A stretch of 8,853 nucleotides of DNA from an uncultured Pseudobdellovibrionaceae bacterium (GTDB lineage: Bacteria > Bdellovibrionota > Bdellovibrionia > Bdellovibrionales > JAMPXM01): the NCBI GenBank assembly GCA_934277865.1, contig CAKQVW010000111.1, positions 1 to 8,853 on the forward strand, in the 5' to 3' direction. How positions within the stretch are numbered: position 1 is the first letter of the stretch; the number at the start of each line of letters is the position of its first letter. A model generated the notes under the pieces. It made no database searches. It was not told the origin of the DNA and saw only the letters and a program-made list of their open reading frames with translations. Of the stretch, positions 1-6,501 are shown in pieces. Made by a program: the position numbers and the translations under genes.

Positions 1-2
1 TT

Positions 3-2471
3 CGTTGGTTGAATGATTTTGTCGATGTGCGCGAGTTCTTAAAGGACCCGCAGGCTCTTGCGAAGCTTCTCACCGGAGCCGGACTTGAGGTCGAAGCGAT
101 TGAGGATCAAGGGAAGAACTTTGCTCACGTGGTGGTGGGACACATCCTGGAAAAAGGGAAACATCCCAACGCCGATCGTTTGAGCCTCTGCCAGGTTGCC
201 ACTGGTGACGGCGTGGTTCATCAGATCGTTTGTGGTGCGCAAAACCACAACACAGGTGACCGTGTGGTGGCGGCTTTGCCAGGTGCGGTTTTGCCAGGGA
301 ATTTTGCCATTAAGCATTCGAAAATTCGCGGCGTCGAATCGGGCGGGATGCTGTGTTCGGAAAAAGAGCTTGGTTTAAAAACCGAAGGTGAATCCGAAGG
401 GATTTTGATTTTGCCTTCCGACGCACCCATTGGAAAGTCGTTTGCGGAATACAAAGGGCTTGATGACGTTTTGATGGATCTCAAAGTGACGCCCAATCGT
501 GCGGATTGTCTCAGTCACTATGGTTTGGCGCTTGAGATTGGATGCCTTTTGGGGCGCTCGGTGAAACGGCCCGAAGCCACGATCAAAGCGGGAGCCTGGA
601 TGAGTCCGGTGAAGGTGGAGATCCGCGCAAGCGACCTCGGACCTCGTTATGCGGGACGCATGGTGAAGGGTGTTAAGGTGGGGCCAAGTCCAGAGTGGCT
701 GAAACGCCGTCTGGAAGCGGTCGGAATGAAGTCGATCAACAACGTCGTCGATGTAACCAACTATGTGATGATGGAAATGGGGCAGCCACTACACGCGTTT
801 GATGTGCGTGAGTTAAAGGGCTCCTCGATTTTTGTTGAGCGCGCAAAACCCGGCGAGAGCTTCATAACCTTGGATGGTTCGGAACTGAAGCTCGATGGTT
901 CGGAGCTCACGATTCGTGATGGTGAGCGAGCCGTGGCATTGGCTGGGGTCATCGGTGGACAGAATTCCGGCGTTCAGGATTCGACGACCGATGTTTACAT
1001 CGAATCCGCGTACTTCACGCCGGCAGCGGTTCGGCGCACGATGCGAAAGTTTGGCATCGAAACGGACTCAGGATATCGGTTTGCTCGCGGCGTGAACGCC
1101 GAGATGACGGCCGATATTTTGGACCGGGCGACGGCGGTCATGATTCAGGTTGCTGGTGGCGAAGCTTCCAGCGATCGCACCGATGTGTACCCAAGCCCGA
1201 TCGTGCGCCCAGAGATCACAATTCAGCTTGCGACGGTGGAAAGCCGCCTTGGCTACAAGGTGGAGGCTGCGGAGTTTGAAATGTGGATGAAGCGACTTGG
1301 TGGCGAACTTAAGGTGATCTCACCTGGCCAGTACAAGTTTGTTTCGCCCGCTCATCGCAAGGATCTTTCGATCGACATGGACTTGGTGGAAGAGTTCGCG
1401 CGACTCAATGGCTACGACAAGCTGGGAGAAACCTTGCCGGGAGGAAGTTTTAGTCCGGCCGTGCACGACGAATCGGCGATGCTTTTGATGCGTGTTCGTC
1501 GGCAGTTAAAAGGGTATGGCTGCCTGGAGGCGATCAATTACGCCTTCATTGGTGATCGCTTTCAAAAAGGGTTTCTCGGTGACGCGGCCAAGCTTCGCGC
1601 AAGTGGACTCTATATCGCAGACGAAGACGTGAAGCTCGTCAACCCGCTGAACGAAGAGATCAATGTCATGCGCAGATCGCTTCTTCCGGGGCTTTATCGA
1701 AACGTGGTCTCCAATTTCCGCAGCGGAAATTTCACTGGCCGTCTGTTTGAAGTCGGAGCGAGCGTGCATCGCGCGAGTTCGGCTCGGACCGAGCGTTATC
1801 CGGGAACGGGTTTTGGTGAGGAGCTTCGTTTGGGGTTTGCGTTCTGGGGGTCTGAGAAGGATCTCTGGGGTCGGACGCAGGCGCCTGAAGTGGCGATGGT
1901 GCTGAAGGGGCTTTTGGAGTCGTTTTGGCGTTCGTTTGGTGTTGGTGATCTCAAAGTTGAGGCCTTTGATGCCGATCTTGCGCCCGAGTTTTTGCATCCA
2001 GGCAAGTCGGCGCAGATCGTGGTTCGAGGTGAGGCGGTGGGATTCCTGGGTGCACTTCATCCTTCGATTCTTTCCGAGGACAAAGTGCGTGTTGGTGTCG
2101 CAGTCTGCGAAGTTTCGTTGGAGAAACTGGCCGCGGCCGTGAAGATGCCTAAGTTTCACGAACTTTCGACCTTCCCGATGGCCGAGCGTGATGTCGCATT
2201 TGTGGCGGCAAAAGGGGTGCCGGCTGGCGAAATCGTCGAGCATTTGCGCAAGACTGCACGTGCACTTGAACCGGAGGGCAAGATCTTGCGTGATCTTTCC
2301 GTGTTTGATGTCTTTGAAGGTGAGAGTCTTGGCGAAGGAAAACGGTCGGTTGCGGTGCGGATGATTTTCCAAGCCCAGGACGCCACGCTTTCGGATGAAG
2401 CCGTCAATGGATTAAAAGGCAAGCTTGTCGATGCGGTCTGTCAGAAGTTTGGGGCCGTTGTGCGAGGGTAA
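3..2471 (+). CDS. pheT: Phenylalanyl-tRNA synthetase beta subunit, 5' end cut by window
   Basis: This is the beta chain of the alpha2-beta2 enzyme that charges tRNA-Phe in the cytoplasm. The reading frame is open to the left edge and begins RWLNDFVDV, which matches the usual PheT N-terminus preceded by a few residues, so the true start lies just outside the window and the TTG at position 9 is not the start. About 820 residues are present, a normal size. In order I see the EMAP/OB tRNA-binding domain (about residues 40-150, with HPNADRLSLCQV and GVESGGMLCS), the B3/B4 editing region (about 210-380, with NNVVDVTNYV and QPLHAFD), the B5 domain (about 400-475), the catalytic-like core (NPLNEEINVMRRSLLPGL, LFEVG) and the C-terminal FDX-ACB anticodon-binding domain (about 725-820, starting near STFPMAERDVAF). 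The alpha-subunit gene pheS presumably lies just upstream. The gene is intact as far as visible. Confidence 0.97.
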   Translation, partial: RWLNDFVDVREFLKDPQALAKLLTGAGLEVEAIEDQGKNFAHVVVGHILEKGKHPNADRLSLCQVATGDGVVHQIVCGAQNHNTGDRVVAALPGAVLPGNFAIKHSKIRGVESGGMLCSEKELGLKTEGESEGILILPSDAPIGKSFAEYKGLDDVLMDLKVTPNRADCLSHYGLALEIGCLLGRSVKRPEATIKAGAWMSPVKVEIRASDLGPRYAGRMVKGVKVGPSPEWLKRRLEAVGMKSINNVVDVTNYVMMEMGQPLHAFDVRELKGSSIFVERAKPGESFITLDGSELKLDGSELTIRDGERAVALAGVIGGQNSGVQDSTTDVYIESAYFTPAAVRRTMRKFGIETDSGYRFARGVNAEMTADILDRATAVMIQVAGGEASSDRTDVYPSPIVRPEITIQLATVESRLGYKVEAAEFEMWMKRLGGELKVISPGQYKFVSPAHRKDLSIDMDLVEEFARLNGYDKLGETLPGGSFSPAVHDESAMLLMRVRRQLKGYGCLEAINYAFIGDRFQKGFLGDAAKLRASGLYIADEDVKLVNPLNEEINVMRRSLLPGLYRNVVSNFRSGNFTGRLFEVGASVHRASSARTERYPGTGFGEELRLGFAFWGSEKDLWGRTQAPEVAMVLKGLLESFWRSFGVGDLKVEAFDADLAPEFLHPGKSAQIVVRGEAVGFLGALHPSILSEDKVRVGVAVCEVSLEKLAAAVKMPKFHELSTFPMAERDVAFVAAKGVPAGEIVEHLRKTARALEPEGKILRDLSVFDVFEGESLGEGKRSVAVRMIFQAQDATLSDEAVNGLKGKLVDAVCQKFGAVVRG

Positions 2472-2566
2472 TTGGGTTCTTGTGACTCATTTTTCGACAC
2501 ATTGTGGGCTGTCTTTTCCTAGACATGAACCAAGTTTTGTCGAATGATTTTGTTAACTTAATTGTG

Positions 2567-2571
2567 AAGGA
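2567..2571 (+). promoter_or_regulatory. Shine-Dalgarno sequence deciding the IHF start
   Basis: AAGGA lies 7 nt before the GTG at 2579 and 4 nt before the GTG at 2576. Neither the upstream in-frame ATG (2525) nor the downstream ATG (2651, at the conserved MTKADIVEKV) has a comparable purine-rich sequence in front. This site therefore favours the GTG at 2579 as the start. Confidence 0.55.
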
Positions 2572-2578
2572 CACCGTG

Positions 2579-2956
2579 GTGAGCAAATCCAGCGACGTTG
2601 AGAATGAAGATTCCGGAGGCCGAAAAGGCCGCGAAGTCAGTCGTTCGACTATGACCAAGGCGGACATTGTTGAGAAGGTCTACTCGAAGATCGGCTTCTC
2701 GAAAAAGGAAGCCTCCGAGCTTGTCGAGATGGTCTTTTCGACTCTCAAAGAAGTCTTACACAATGGTGACAAAGTGAAGATCTCAGGGTTTGGCAACTTC
2801 GTTGTTCGAGAAAAGAATGAACGAGTGGGGCGCAACCCACAAACGGGCGAGCAGATCAAGATCAGTGCTCGCCGTGTCCTGACGTTCCGTCCATCGCAAG
2901 TTTTAAAGGCGATGTTGAACGGCGAAGATCTCACCGGCTTGAAGGACGAGGATTGA
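2579..2956 (+). CDS. ihfA: Integration host factor alpha subunit (HU/IHF family) with N-terminal extension
   Basis: This is a small DNA-bending protein of the HU/IHF family, acting as a dimer in the nucleoid in recombination, replication and promoter architecture. The conserved fold starts at Met25 (MTKADIVEKVYSKIGFSKKEA) and includes ISGFGNF, the beta-arm motif GRNPQTGE with the DNA-intercalating proline at residue 87, and the alpha-type ending ISARRVLTFRPSQVLKAML. The gene sits about 107 nt after pheT, a common position for ihfA (himA), which supports alpha over beta. I chose GTG 2579 because of the AAGGA in front, giving 125 residues instead of the usual 95-105. The extra 24 residues are polar and charged, and the C-terminus ends in an acidic tail (GLKDED). 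Alternative starts are ATG 2525 (143 aa) and ATG 2651 (101 aa). The family is certain; the exact start and the IHF-versus-HU role are less so. Confidence 0.9.
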   Translation: MSKSSDVENEDSGGRKGREVSRSTMTKADIVEKVYSKIGFSKKEASELVEMVFSTLKEVLHNGDKVKISGFGNFVVREKNERVGRNPQTGEQIKISARRVLTFRPSQVLKAMLNGEDLTGLKDED

Positions 2957-2962
2957 TCGGTG

Positions 2963-3439
2963 ATGGAAACGACAGCGGAAACGAACTTGGACGAGATCGA
3001 ACTTATCCCGTTTCAGATGGAGCAGTTGTCGTTTATCGAAGTCGGTCCCAGTGAGGACTTAAGTAAGAGCCTCGAAGAGATTCCGGACCAATTGGAATTT
3101 AAAATCGGCCATGCCGCCGACCTGGTAGGTGTGAAGCCGTACGTGCTTCGTTTTTGGGAGACCGAGTTTGACGCTCTGAAACCCAAAAAAAGCCGTAAAG
3201 GTCAGCGTGTGTATTCCCGCCGTGACGTGGAAACGGCGATGATGATCAAGAAGCTTCTCTACGAAGATCGTTTTTCTATCGAGGGAGCGCGCACCAAGCT
3301 TCGTGAGCTGCGATCCAAGGTGAAAGAAGAGCGCGCTGTTTCCGGAGTTTTGGAAGAAGTTCGAAGTCTAGCTCTGCAAGAGCTGCGTGCAATTTCAGAC
3401 GAACTCGCTCGGTTCCGTTCGGCTCTCGCCATCGGATAA
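2963..3439 (+). CDS. MerR-family transcriptional regulator
   Basis: This is a DNA-binding regulator of the MerR superfamily. The winged helix-turn-helix spans about residues 46-115: KIGHAADLVGVKPYVLRFWE is the typical helix-turn-helix, followed by the wing (KPKKSRKGQRVYSRRDVE) and a third helix region (IKKLLYEDRFSIEGAR). The remaining about 45 residues are predicted coiled coil, suitable for dimerisation. There is no cysteine, so a metal-sensing role like MerR or ZntR is unlikely, and no separate ligand-binding domain is visible. The first about 45 residues are strongly acidic and probably disordered. The ATG at 2963 and a GTG at 2960 are both possible starts; an AGGA at 2949-2952 serves either. 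The ihfA stop is 6 nt before the ATG, so the two genes are almost certainly cotranscribed. MerR proteins of this type commonly follow ihfA in deltaproteobacteria; their targets are not known to me. Confidence 0.9.
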   Translation: METTAETNLDEIELIPFQMEQLSFIEVGPSEDLSKSLEEIPDQLEFKIGHAADLVGVKPYVLRFWETEFDALKPKKSRKGQRVYSRRDVETAMMIKKLLYEDRFSIEGARTKLRELRSKVKEERAVSGVLEEVRSLALQELRAISDELARFRSALAIG

Positions 3440-3493
3440 TTCTATTCCTTACGTATCAGGCCCTGACATTATCATATAGGCAGAGAGTAAAAT

Positions 3494-3570
3494 TGGTCGG
3501 CGCGACTGGACTTGAACCAGCGACCTCATGCACCCCAAGCATGTGCGCTACCAGACTGCGCCACGCGCCG
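3494..3570 (-). tRNA. tRNA-Pro (anticodon GGG)
   Basis: Read on the minus strand, the 77-nt sequence folds as a complete tRNA. The 7-bp acceptor stem is CGGCGCG/CGCGCCG, the D arm is GCGC-AGTCTGGTA-GCGC, the anticodon stem is CATGC/GCATG around the loop TTGGGGT (anticodon GGG), and the T arm is GCTGG-TTCAAGT-CCAGT. Discriminator A and the CCA end are encoded. It decodes CCC and CCU proline codons. It faces the upstream cluster, its 3' end lying 54 nt from the MerR stop. No integrated element or duplicated tRNA end is visible beside it. Confidence 0.96.
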
Positions 3571-3597
3571 ACGACTCACAAGAATGAGCTCTTCATG

Positions 3598-3626
3598 GTT
3601 TTACGCAAGCTTTGCCAGAGGCGCAA
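3598..3626 (-). promoter_or_regulatory. Candidate promoter of the tRNA-Pro gene
   Basis: On the minus strand TTGCGC (3626-3621) is followed after 17 nt by TAAAAC (3603-3598). Transcription would begin about 20-25 nt before the mature tRNA 5' end. It lies between the propeller-gene stop (3631) and the tRNA. The match to the sigma70 consensus is moderate. Confidence 0.35.
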
Positions 3627-3630
3627 GTGG

Positions 3631-4464
3631 CTATTTGGAGGCCGATGCTTCTGAAGGGCAGGTATCGCGGGCAATGACACGGTTGTAGCGGCCGACCTGC
3701 ACCGGATGTGAGCTGGTTTCCCCATTGTAGGGGGACGTTACGCGGAGTTCGAGAGTAGTTTCTGAGCAGTCACCTAGTCCAAAGTGCACACGTGTGTCGC
3801 TTTGTGAATTGAAGCCGTTGGTTGGATAGATCTCACGCAATTGGCGTTTCCCGCCGCAGGCAAGTTCGAGTTTGGCTCCGAGAATGGGGAGATGGCATTT
3901 CGAGCGAAGATCGACACCCACCCAAGGGCGCTGATGCTGAGGGCGGTTGAGGTCAATTTTTGGCTCGGCCATGTGGTTGGCGATCGCAAAGTCGATTGCG
4001 CCATCGTTGTTCAGGTCGAGAGTCGCCAGTCCTCGGCCGTTGAGCACGTCTGTGATGCCGGCGTCGATGGCCACGTCGGGCCAGTCCGCTTCGAGGCCGC
4101 GATTGAGGAAGAGGCAGTTGGGTTGATTGTCGGCAAGTGAGAAGGCATCCAGCGAGTAATCGATAAGTGGGCCAGTGCGGACAAATGCTGGAAGGTTGGA
4201 ATAGGTGAAAAAATGGTACCAATAGGGTCGCTGTTTGGTGCCATGGAAGTATCCATTCACGACAAAGAGATCCAAGCCGCCGTCGTTGTCGACGTCGGCG
4301 AATTTTGCTCCCCATCCCCAGCCGCATTGATCGACTTTGATCGAGGGTGCGATATTGACCATCCATTCGGGCCGGGTTGGTGTCTCAAGTGGGTGTTTTT
4401 GCCAGAGCAGGTTTTTTCCAATTGGCGAGCCTAAACGCGACATCTGAGTCGCATAGATTTCCAT
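3631..4464 (-). CDS. FG-GAP/VCBS repeat protein with ASPIC-UnbV domain, C-terminal piece of an interrupted gene
   Basis: This is the downstream part of a CRTAC-type propeller protein, a family of usually exported, calcium-binding beta-propellers with no settled biochemical role. Two FG-GAP-type calcium loops are clear: FADVDNDGGLDLFVVNG near residues 55-71, preceded by GWGWG, and LDLNNDGAIDFAIANH near residues 147-163. Each resembles DxDxDGxxDxxVxN. The ending is an ASPIC/UnbV domain (about 175-270): RPWVGVDLRSK, GAKLELACGGKRQLREIYPTNGFNSQ and SDTRVHFGLGD. The frame is 277 codons from an ATG that directly follows an in-frame TAA (4465-4467), and upstream the same frame continues with homologous sequence. 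The ATG is therefore probably not an original start; there is no good ribosome site. The piece could be dead, or translated by restart at the stop. Confidence 0.75.
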   Translation of the reverse strand: MEIYATQMSRLGSPIGKNLLWQKHPLETPTRPEWMVNIAPSIKVDQCGWGWGAKFADVDNDGGLDLFVVNGYFHGTKQRPYWYHFFTYSNLPAFVRTGPLIDYSLDAFSLADNQPNCLFLNRGLEADWPDVAIDAGITDVLNGRGLATLDLNNDGAIDFAIANHMAEPKIDLNRPQHQRPWVGVDLRSKCHLPILGAKLELACGGKRQLREIYPTNGFNSQSDTRVHFGLGDCSETTLELRVTSPYNGETSSHPVQVGRYNRVIARDTCPSEASASK

Positions 4465-4743
4465 TTAGCCGTCACCATCGATGTCGCCCATCTCGGCGGA
4501 CATCGAGTTTCTGCTTGTGTGTCGTCCAAGATAGCGATGTGTTTGATCGAGGAATCGCTGGCCACCTCGGTTGAGGTAGAGTGTGTCGATTCCGAAGTAA
4601 TTGGCGAGATAAAGATCTGGTAGGACAAGGCAGCCGGTCAGGACATACGTGGTAAGCGCGAAGGCCTGGCTCTTTTGCGCCGGCCGAAAGTTTTTAATGT
4701 CGCCGTAGAGTCGCCGTATGACTCCTGCGAATGTTGAACTCAT
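4465..4743 (-). pseudogene. FG-GAP repeat protein, N-terminal piece ending at a premature TAA
   Basis: This 92-codon piece is in the same frame as the following 277-codon piece, separated only by TAA at 4465-4467. Its second half is typical propeller sequence: PDLYLANYFGIDTLYLNRGG then MGDIDGDG, where the stop interrupts a calcium loop that would continue MEIYATQMS. The first about 35 residues (MSSTFAGVIRRLYGDIKNF and on) show no signal peptide, and no DxDxDG loop precedes PDLYLAN as one would expect. The front of the original gene therefore seems lost or strongly diverged. A lipobox-like LTGC at about residues 36-39 lies too far in and lacks a proper leader. The start ATG overlaps the stop of the upstream 171-residue gene (ATGA), which allows coupled translation. 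I read this as a decayed or recently broken gene; a sequencing error at the TAA or stop-restart expression are alternatives. Confidence 0.65.
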
Positions 4744-5255
4744 GGTTCCTCATACACGATTTCGAAGCGAGCGCCATCGGAAGTGATGCGCAATGTTCCT
4801 TCTTCGTTCTGATACGAAAAGTGGCCTTCGGCCGTGTTGGGGTGCAGTTGTTTGAATAGAGCGTGGGCCTCTTGGCTTGAGGCTTGGAAGTGCGCGCTCA
4901 CCGGGCGATAGCCGACTCGTGTGGATGCGGTCGCCTTCATCATCAATGTGCATTGCACGCCATTGGCACCCCTGTCGCCGCAGACCCAGCTTAATCCGCG
5001 ATCGGCTGATTCGATAGATTTACCAGGGCCGAGGAAACTGTCGCGCAGCGGAACGTTCATTCCATCAAAGAGCGCGCGAGCGTCTTCGTCCGAGCCCGAC
5101 ACTCGGCTCTTGTAGACCGTGATCATGATCTGTTGGGAGAGGGGGAAGGCGCGGGAAGTGGTTTCGGCATGGGCCTGGTTGAAAAGTTGGCCGTTCCCAA
5201 AAGAGTCAGTGATGAGAACCGTCGAAAGGGTGAGGAACCAAACAAGAGTTTTCAT
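4740..5255 (-). CDS. Exported protein of unknown function, 171 aa
   Basis: I do not recognise a family. The N-terminus is a signal peptide: MKTLVWFLTLSTVLI as charged start and hydrophobic core, with a likely signal peptidase I site after AHA at residue 30. The mature part is about 141 residues, mixed polar, and has only two cysteines in it (C92 and C102, within WVCGDRGANGVQC), close enough for a disulfide in the periplasm. Alternating patterns such as MITVYKS, HFSYQ, LRITS and FEIVYEE suggest a mainly beta fold. Its stop overlaps the start of the FG-GAP gene (ATGA), so the two form one leftward unit. The pairing suggests the two proteins may work together at the cell surface, but the function is unknown. 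The 75-nt gap to the rightward gene at 5331 is a divergent promoter region. Confidence 0.8.
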   Translation of the reverse strand: MKTLVWFLTLSTVLITDSFGNGQLFNQAHAETTSRAFPLSQQIMITVYKSRVSGSDEDARALFDGMNVPLRDSFLGPGKSIESADRGLSWVCGDRGANGVQCTLMMKATASTRVGYRPVSAHFQASSQEAHALFKQLHPNTAEGHFSYQNEEGTLRITSDGARFEIVYEEP

Positions 5256-5261
5256 ATCGGA

Positions 5262-5290
5262 ATGATCCGTTGCTGCTGGGCAAGAGTCTA
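5262..5290 (-). promoter_or_regulatory. Candidate promoter for the 171-aa exported protein
   Basis: On the minus strand TAGACT (5290-5285) is separated by 17 nt from GATCAT (5267-5262), each matching the sigma70 consensus at 4 of 6 positions. The ATG at 5255 follows 6 nt later, and no Shine-Dalgarno sequence lies between. A start at or next to the transcription start is implied. Confidence 0.35.
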
Positions 5291-5330
5291 GCTTGGAGCT
5301 GGTGATACCGACGAAGGTCTGTGAAAAACA

Positions 5331-5693
5331 ATGGCTGACCTCCTTAAGCGGGCCTCGGTCGGGTCCGACAAGAGAGCAGTGGAGTTATTGGCGCTTCTTC
5401 TTCTCGTCCCGTTGCTTCAATCGGGCTTTGAATCATCCTCCGACGCGGCCTCGGCAAGAGAGCGCGATGCGGCTCGTATGAGCCACCTGGCGTACGTGCC
5501 GTCGGTTCGAGAAGAAGGCGGGCGCTTGTTGATTGAGCCTCCTTTAGACAGCAAACTCAGCATGCGGGTGGTGCGTTTGCTGCCTAATCCGGCCATACAA
5601 GATCAGACCAAGCGAGGTCCTGCGTCTGCAGGTGACAAAGCGACGTCTGGAGCGGCGCAGGAGATCTACGCCGTGATTGTATCCGCGCCATAA
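5331..5693 (+). CDS. Small probable exported or membrane-anchored protein, 120 aa, unknown function
   Basis: I do not recognise a family. The first about 16 residues are charged (MADLLKRASVGSDKR), followed by a strong hydrophobic stretch at about 17-29 (VELLALLLLVPLL) and then a Ser/Ala-rich segment, which fits either a signal peptide with a long start or a single membrane anchor. The rest is polar with short hydrophobic strands (GRLLIEPPL, LSMRVVRLLP) and ends in an alternating strand, QEIYAVIVSAP. No cysteine is present. Spacing to the chaperone gene downstream is 19 nt, so the two are probably one transcript. A client or accessory protein of that chaperone is possible but unproven. The ATG at 5331 has only a weak purine stretch (GAAGG, 13 nt ahead); an internal ATG at 5478 would remove the hydrophobic segment and is less likely. 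Confidence 0.65.
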   Translation: MADLLKRASVGSDKRAVELLALLLLVPLLQSGFESSSDAASARERDAARMSHLAYVPSVREEGGRLLIEPPLDSKLSMRVVRLLPNPAIQDQTKRGPASAGDKATSGAAQEIYAVIVSAP

Positions 5694-5712
5694 GCCGGTC
5701 GAAAATCAAAAC

Positions 5713-6453
5713 ATGCATTTGAATTTCTATCGTCTGACAGCTTTGACGTTGTGCCTGACTTTTGGCTTCGGAATTCCGAAGGCACGGGCGGAGACGCCGA
5801 TGGCGTTTTCCGTAGAACCCATGCAAACCGAGATGGTGCTTCCTGTCCTCAACCAATCATTCACGCTGAGAAACCTGTCTTCCAGTTCAAAAAGGCTTCG
5901 TGTTGAGGTCCTTGAGCGTCGGCAAGAAGGCGATCGCGAGATCAATCGTCAAACGTCGGACCTACGGGTGCTGGAGAACGTGCTGCAGCTTCCGCCAGAG
6001 TCGGCCAAGACCATCGTCGTTGAGTATCGTGGTCCGAAAAAGTTGAAGTCCGAACGCGCCTATCGACTGGTGATCAGCGACGAGTCTTTGGGTGCGGGAG
6101 CCATGGAGTCTTTGAAACTCAGTTACCGCGCGTCGATTTTTGTACGTGACCAAGCTCATTCGCCAGAGTTGGTTGTCCGCTCTTGGCAGCCCAAAGGCGG
6201 AGCACGATTTGAGGTCGTGTTGAAAAATCAGGGGCGTGTTCGGCAGGCTCTTGCGGGGCTGGCCTTTGAAGGGTTGGAGCTCACCAAGGATTCTGTGAAG
6301 ATTTTGGAAAGTGGAATGCTGCTAGCTGGGGCCGAGCGTAAGCTGAACTTAGAAGTTGTGGATCCCGGCCAGATCAAAGCGTTGAAGCAAGTATTGGGGC
6401 AGAGTTCAGGGGCGACGCCTGGTTTAATATTTCAGGCACCAGCAGCAAATTGA
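5713..6453 (+). CDS. PapD-like periplasmic (fimbrial-type) chaperone
   Basis: This is a periplasmic immunoglobulin-fold chaperone of the kind that holds pilin or surface subunits before assembly, closest in feel to the archaic chaperone-usher type. The signal peptide is MHLNFYRLTALTLCLTFGFG with a cleavage site after KARA (residue 26), which is why I chose ATG 5713 over a TTG at 5677. Domain 1 starts AFSVEPMQTEMVLP and contains TLRNLSS, TSDLRVLENVLQLPPESAKTI and the family's ERAYRLVISDE. Domain 2 follows LKLSYRASIFV (about residues 134-144). The Lys at 135 aligns with the PapD anchor Lys112, but the position of PapD Arg8 is Gln38 here. At 246 residues it has the usual length. There is no usher or clear pilin gene in the window. 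The gene lies 19 nt after the 120-aa gene and 48 nt before the DUF2490-type gene. Confidence 0.82.
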   Translation: MHLNFYRLTALTLCLTFGFGIPKARAETPMAFSVEPMQTEMVLPVLNQSFTLRNLSSSSKRLRVEVLERRQEGDREINRQTSDLRVLENVLQLPPESAKTIVVEYRGPKKLKSERAYRLVISDESLGAGAMESLKLSYRASIFVRDQAHSPELVVRSWQPKGGARFEVVLKNQGRVRQALAGLAFEGLELTKDSVKILESGMLLAGAERKLNLEVVDPGQIKALKQVLGQSSGATPGLIFQAPAAN

Positions 6454-6466
6454 AGTTCGGCGAAGA

Positions 6467-6495
6467 TTGATTTCGCTATCTGAAGCGGCTAACTT
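6467..6495 (+). promoter_or_regulatory. Candidate promoter for the DUF2490-type gene
   Basis: TTGATT (6467-6472) and TAACTT (6490-6495) are 17 nt apart, and the ATG at 6502 follows after 6 nt with no Shine-Dalgarno sequence. The heptamer TCGCTAT occurs twice here (6473-6479 and 6497-6503). The -10 match is weak (3 of 6). Confidence 0.3.
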
Positions 6496-6501
6496 GTCGC
6501 T

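Noticed and set aside
870..911. Near-identical 21-nt tandem repeat in pheT encoding LDGSELK then LDGSELT
   Set aside because: Two LDG-containing strands occur at this place in many PheT proteins, so the repeat likely reflects normal family sequence, not a new duplication.
1506..2372. Long open frame of 288 codons on the minus strand inside pheT
   Set aside because: It lies wholly opposite a well-conserved gene and its translation is rich in Arg, His and Lys without any recognisable motif. It is a shadow frame.
3440..3493. Terminator between the MerR gene and tRNA-Pro
   Set aside because: The only dyad, TCAGG-C-CCTGA, has a single-base centre and no T run follows, so a working intrinsic terminator cannot be supported.
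3841..4140. Plus-strand 99-codon frame opposite the propeller gene
   Set aside because: The minus strand carries clear FG-GAP and ASPIC/UnbV motifs; this frame is its complement.
4620..4640. Lipobox-like LTGC in the N-terminal propeller piece, suggesting a lipoprotein
   Set aside because: The Cys is at about residue 39, after a stretch with several charged residues, and the hydrophobic part before it is too short for a lipoprotein leader.
3494..5255. Possible genomic island integrated at the tRNA-Pro gene
   Set aside because: Integrases usually use the tRNA 3' half, which here faces the MerR gene only 54 nt away. The unusual genes lie on the 5' side, and no integrase or repeated tRNA end is visible.
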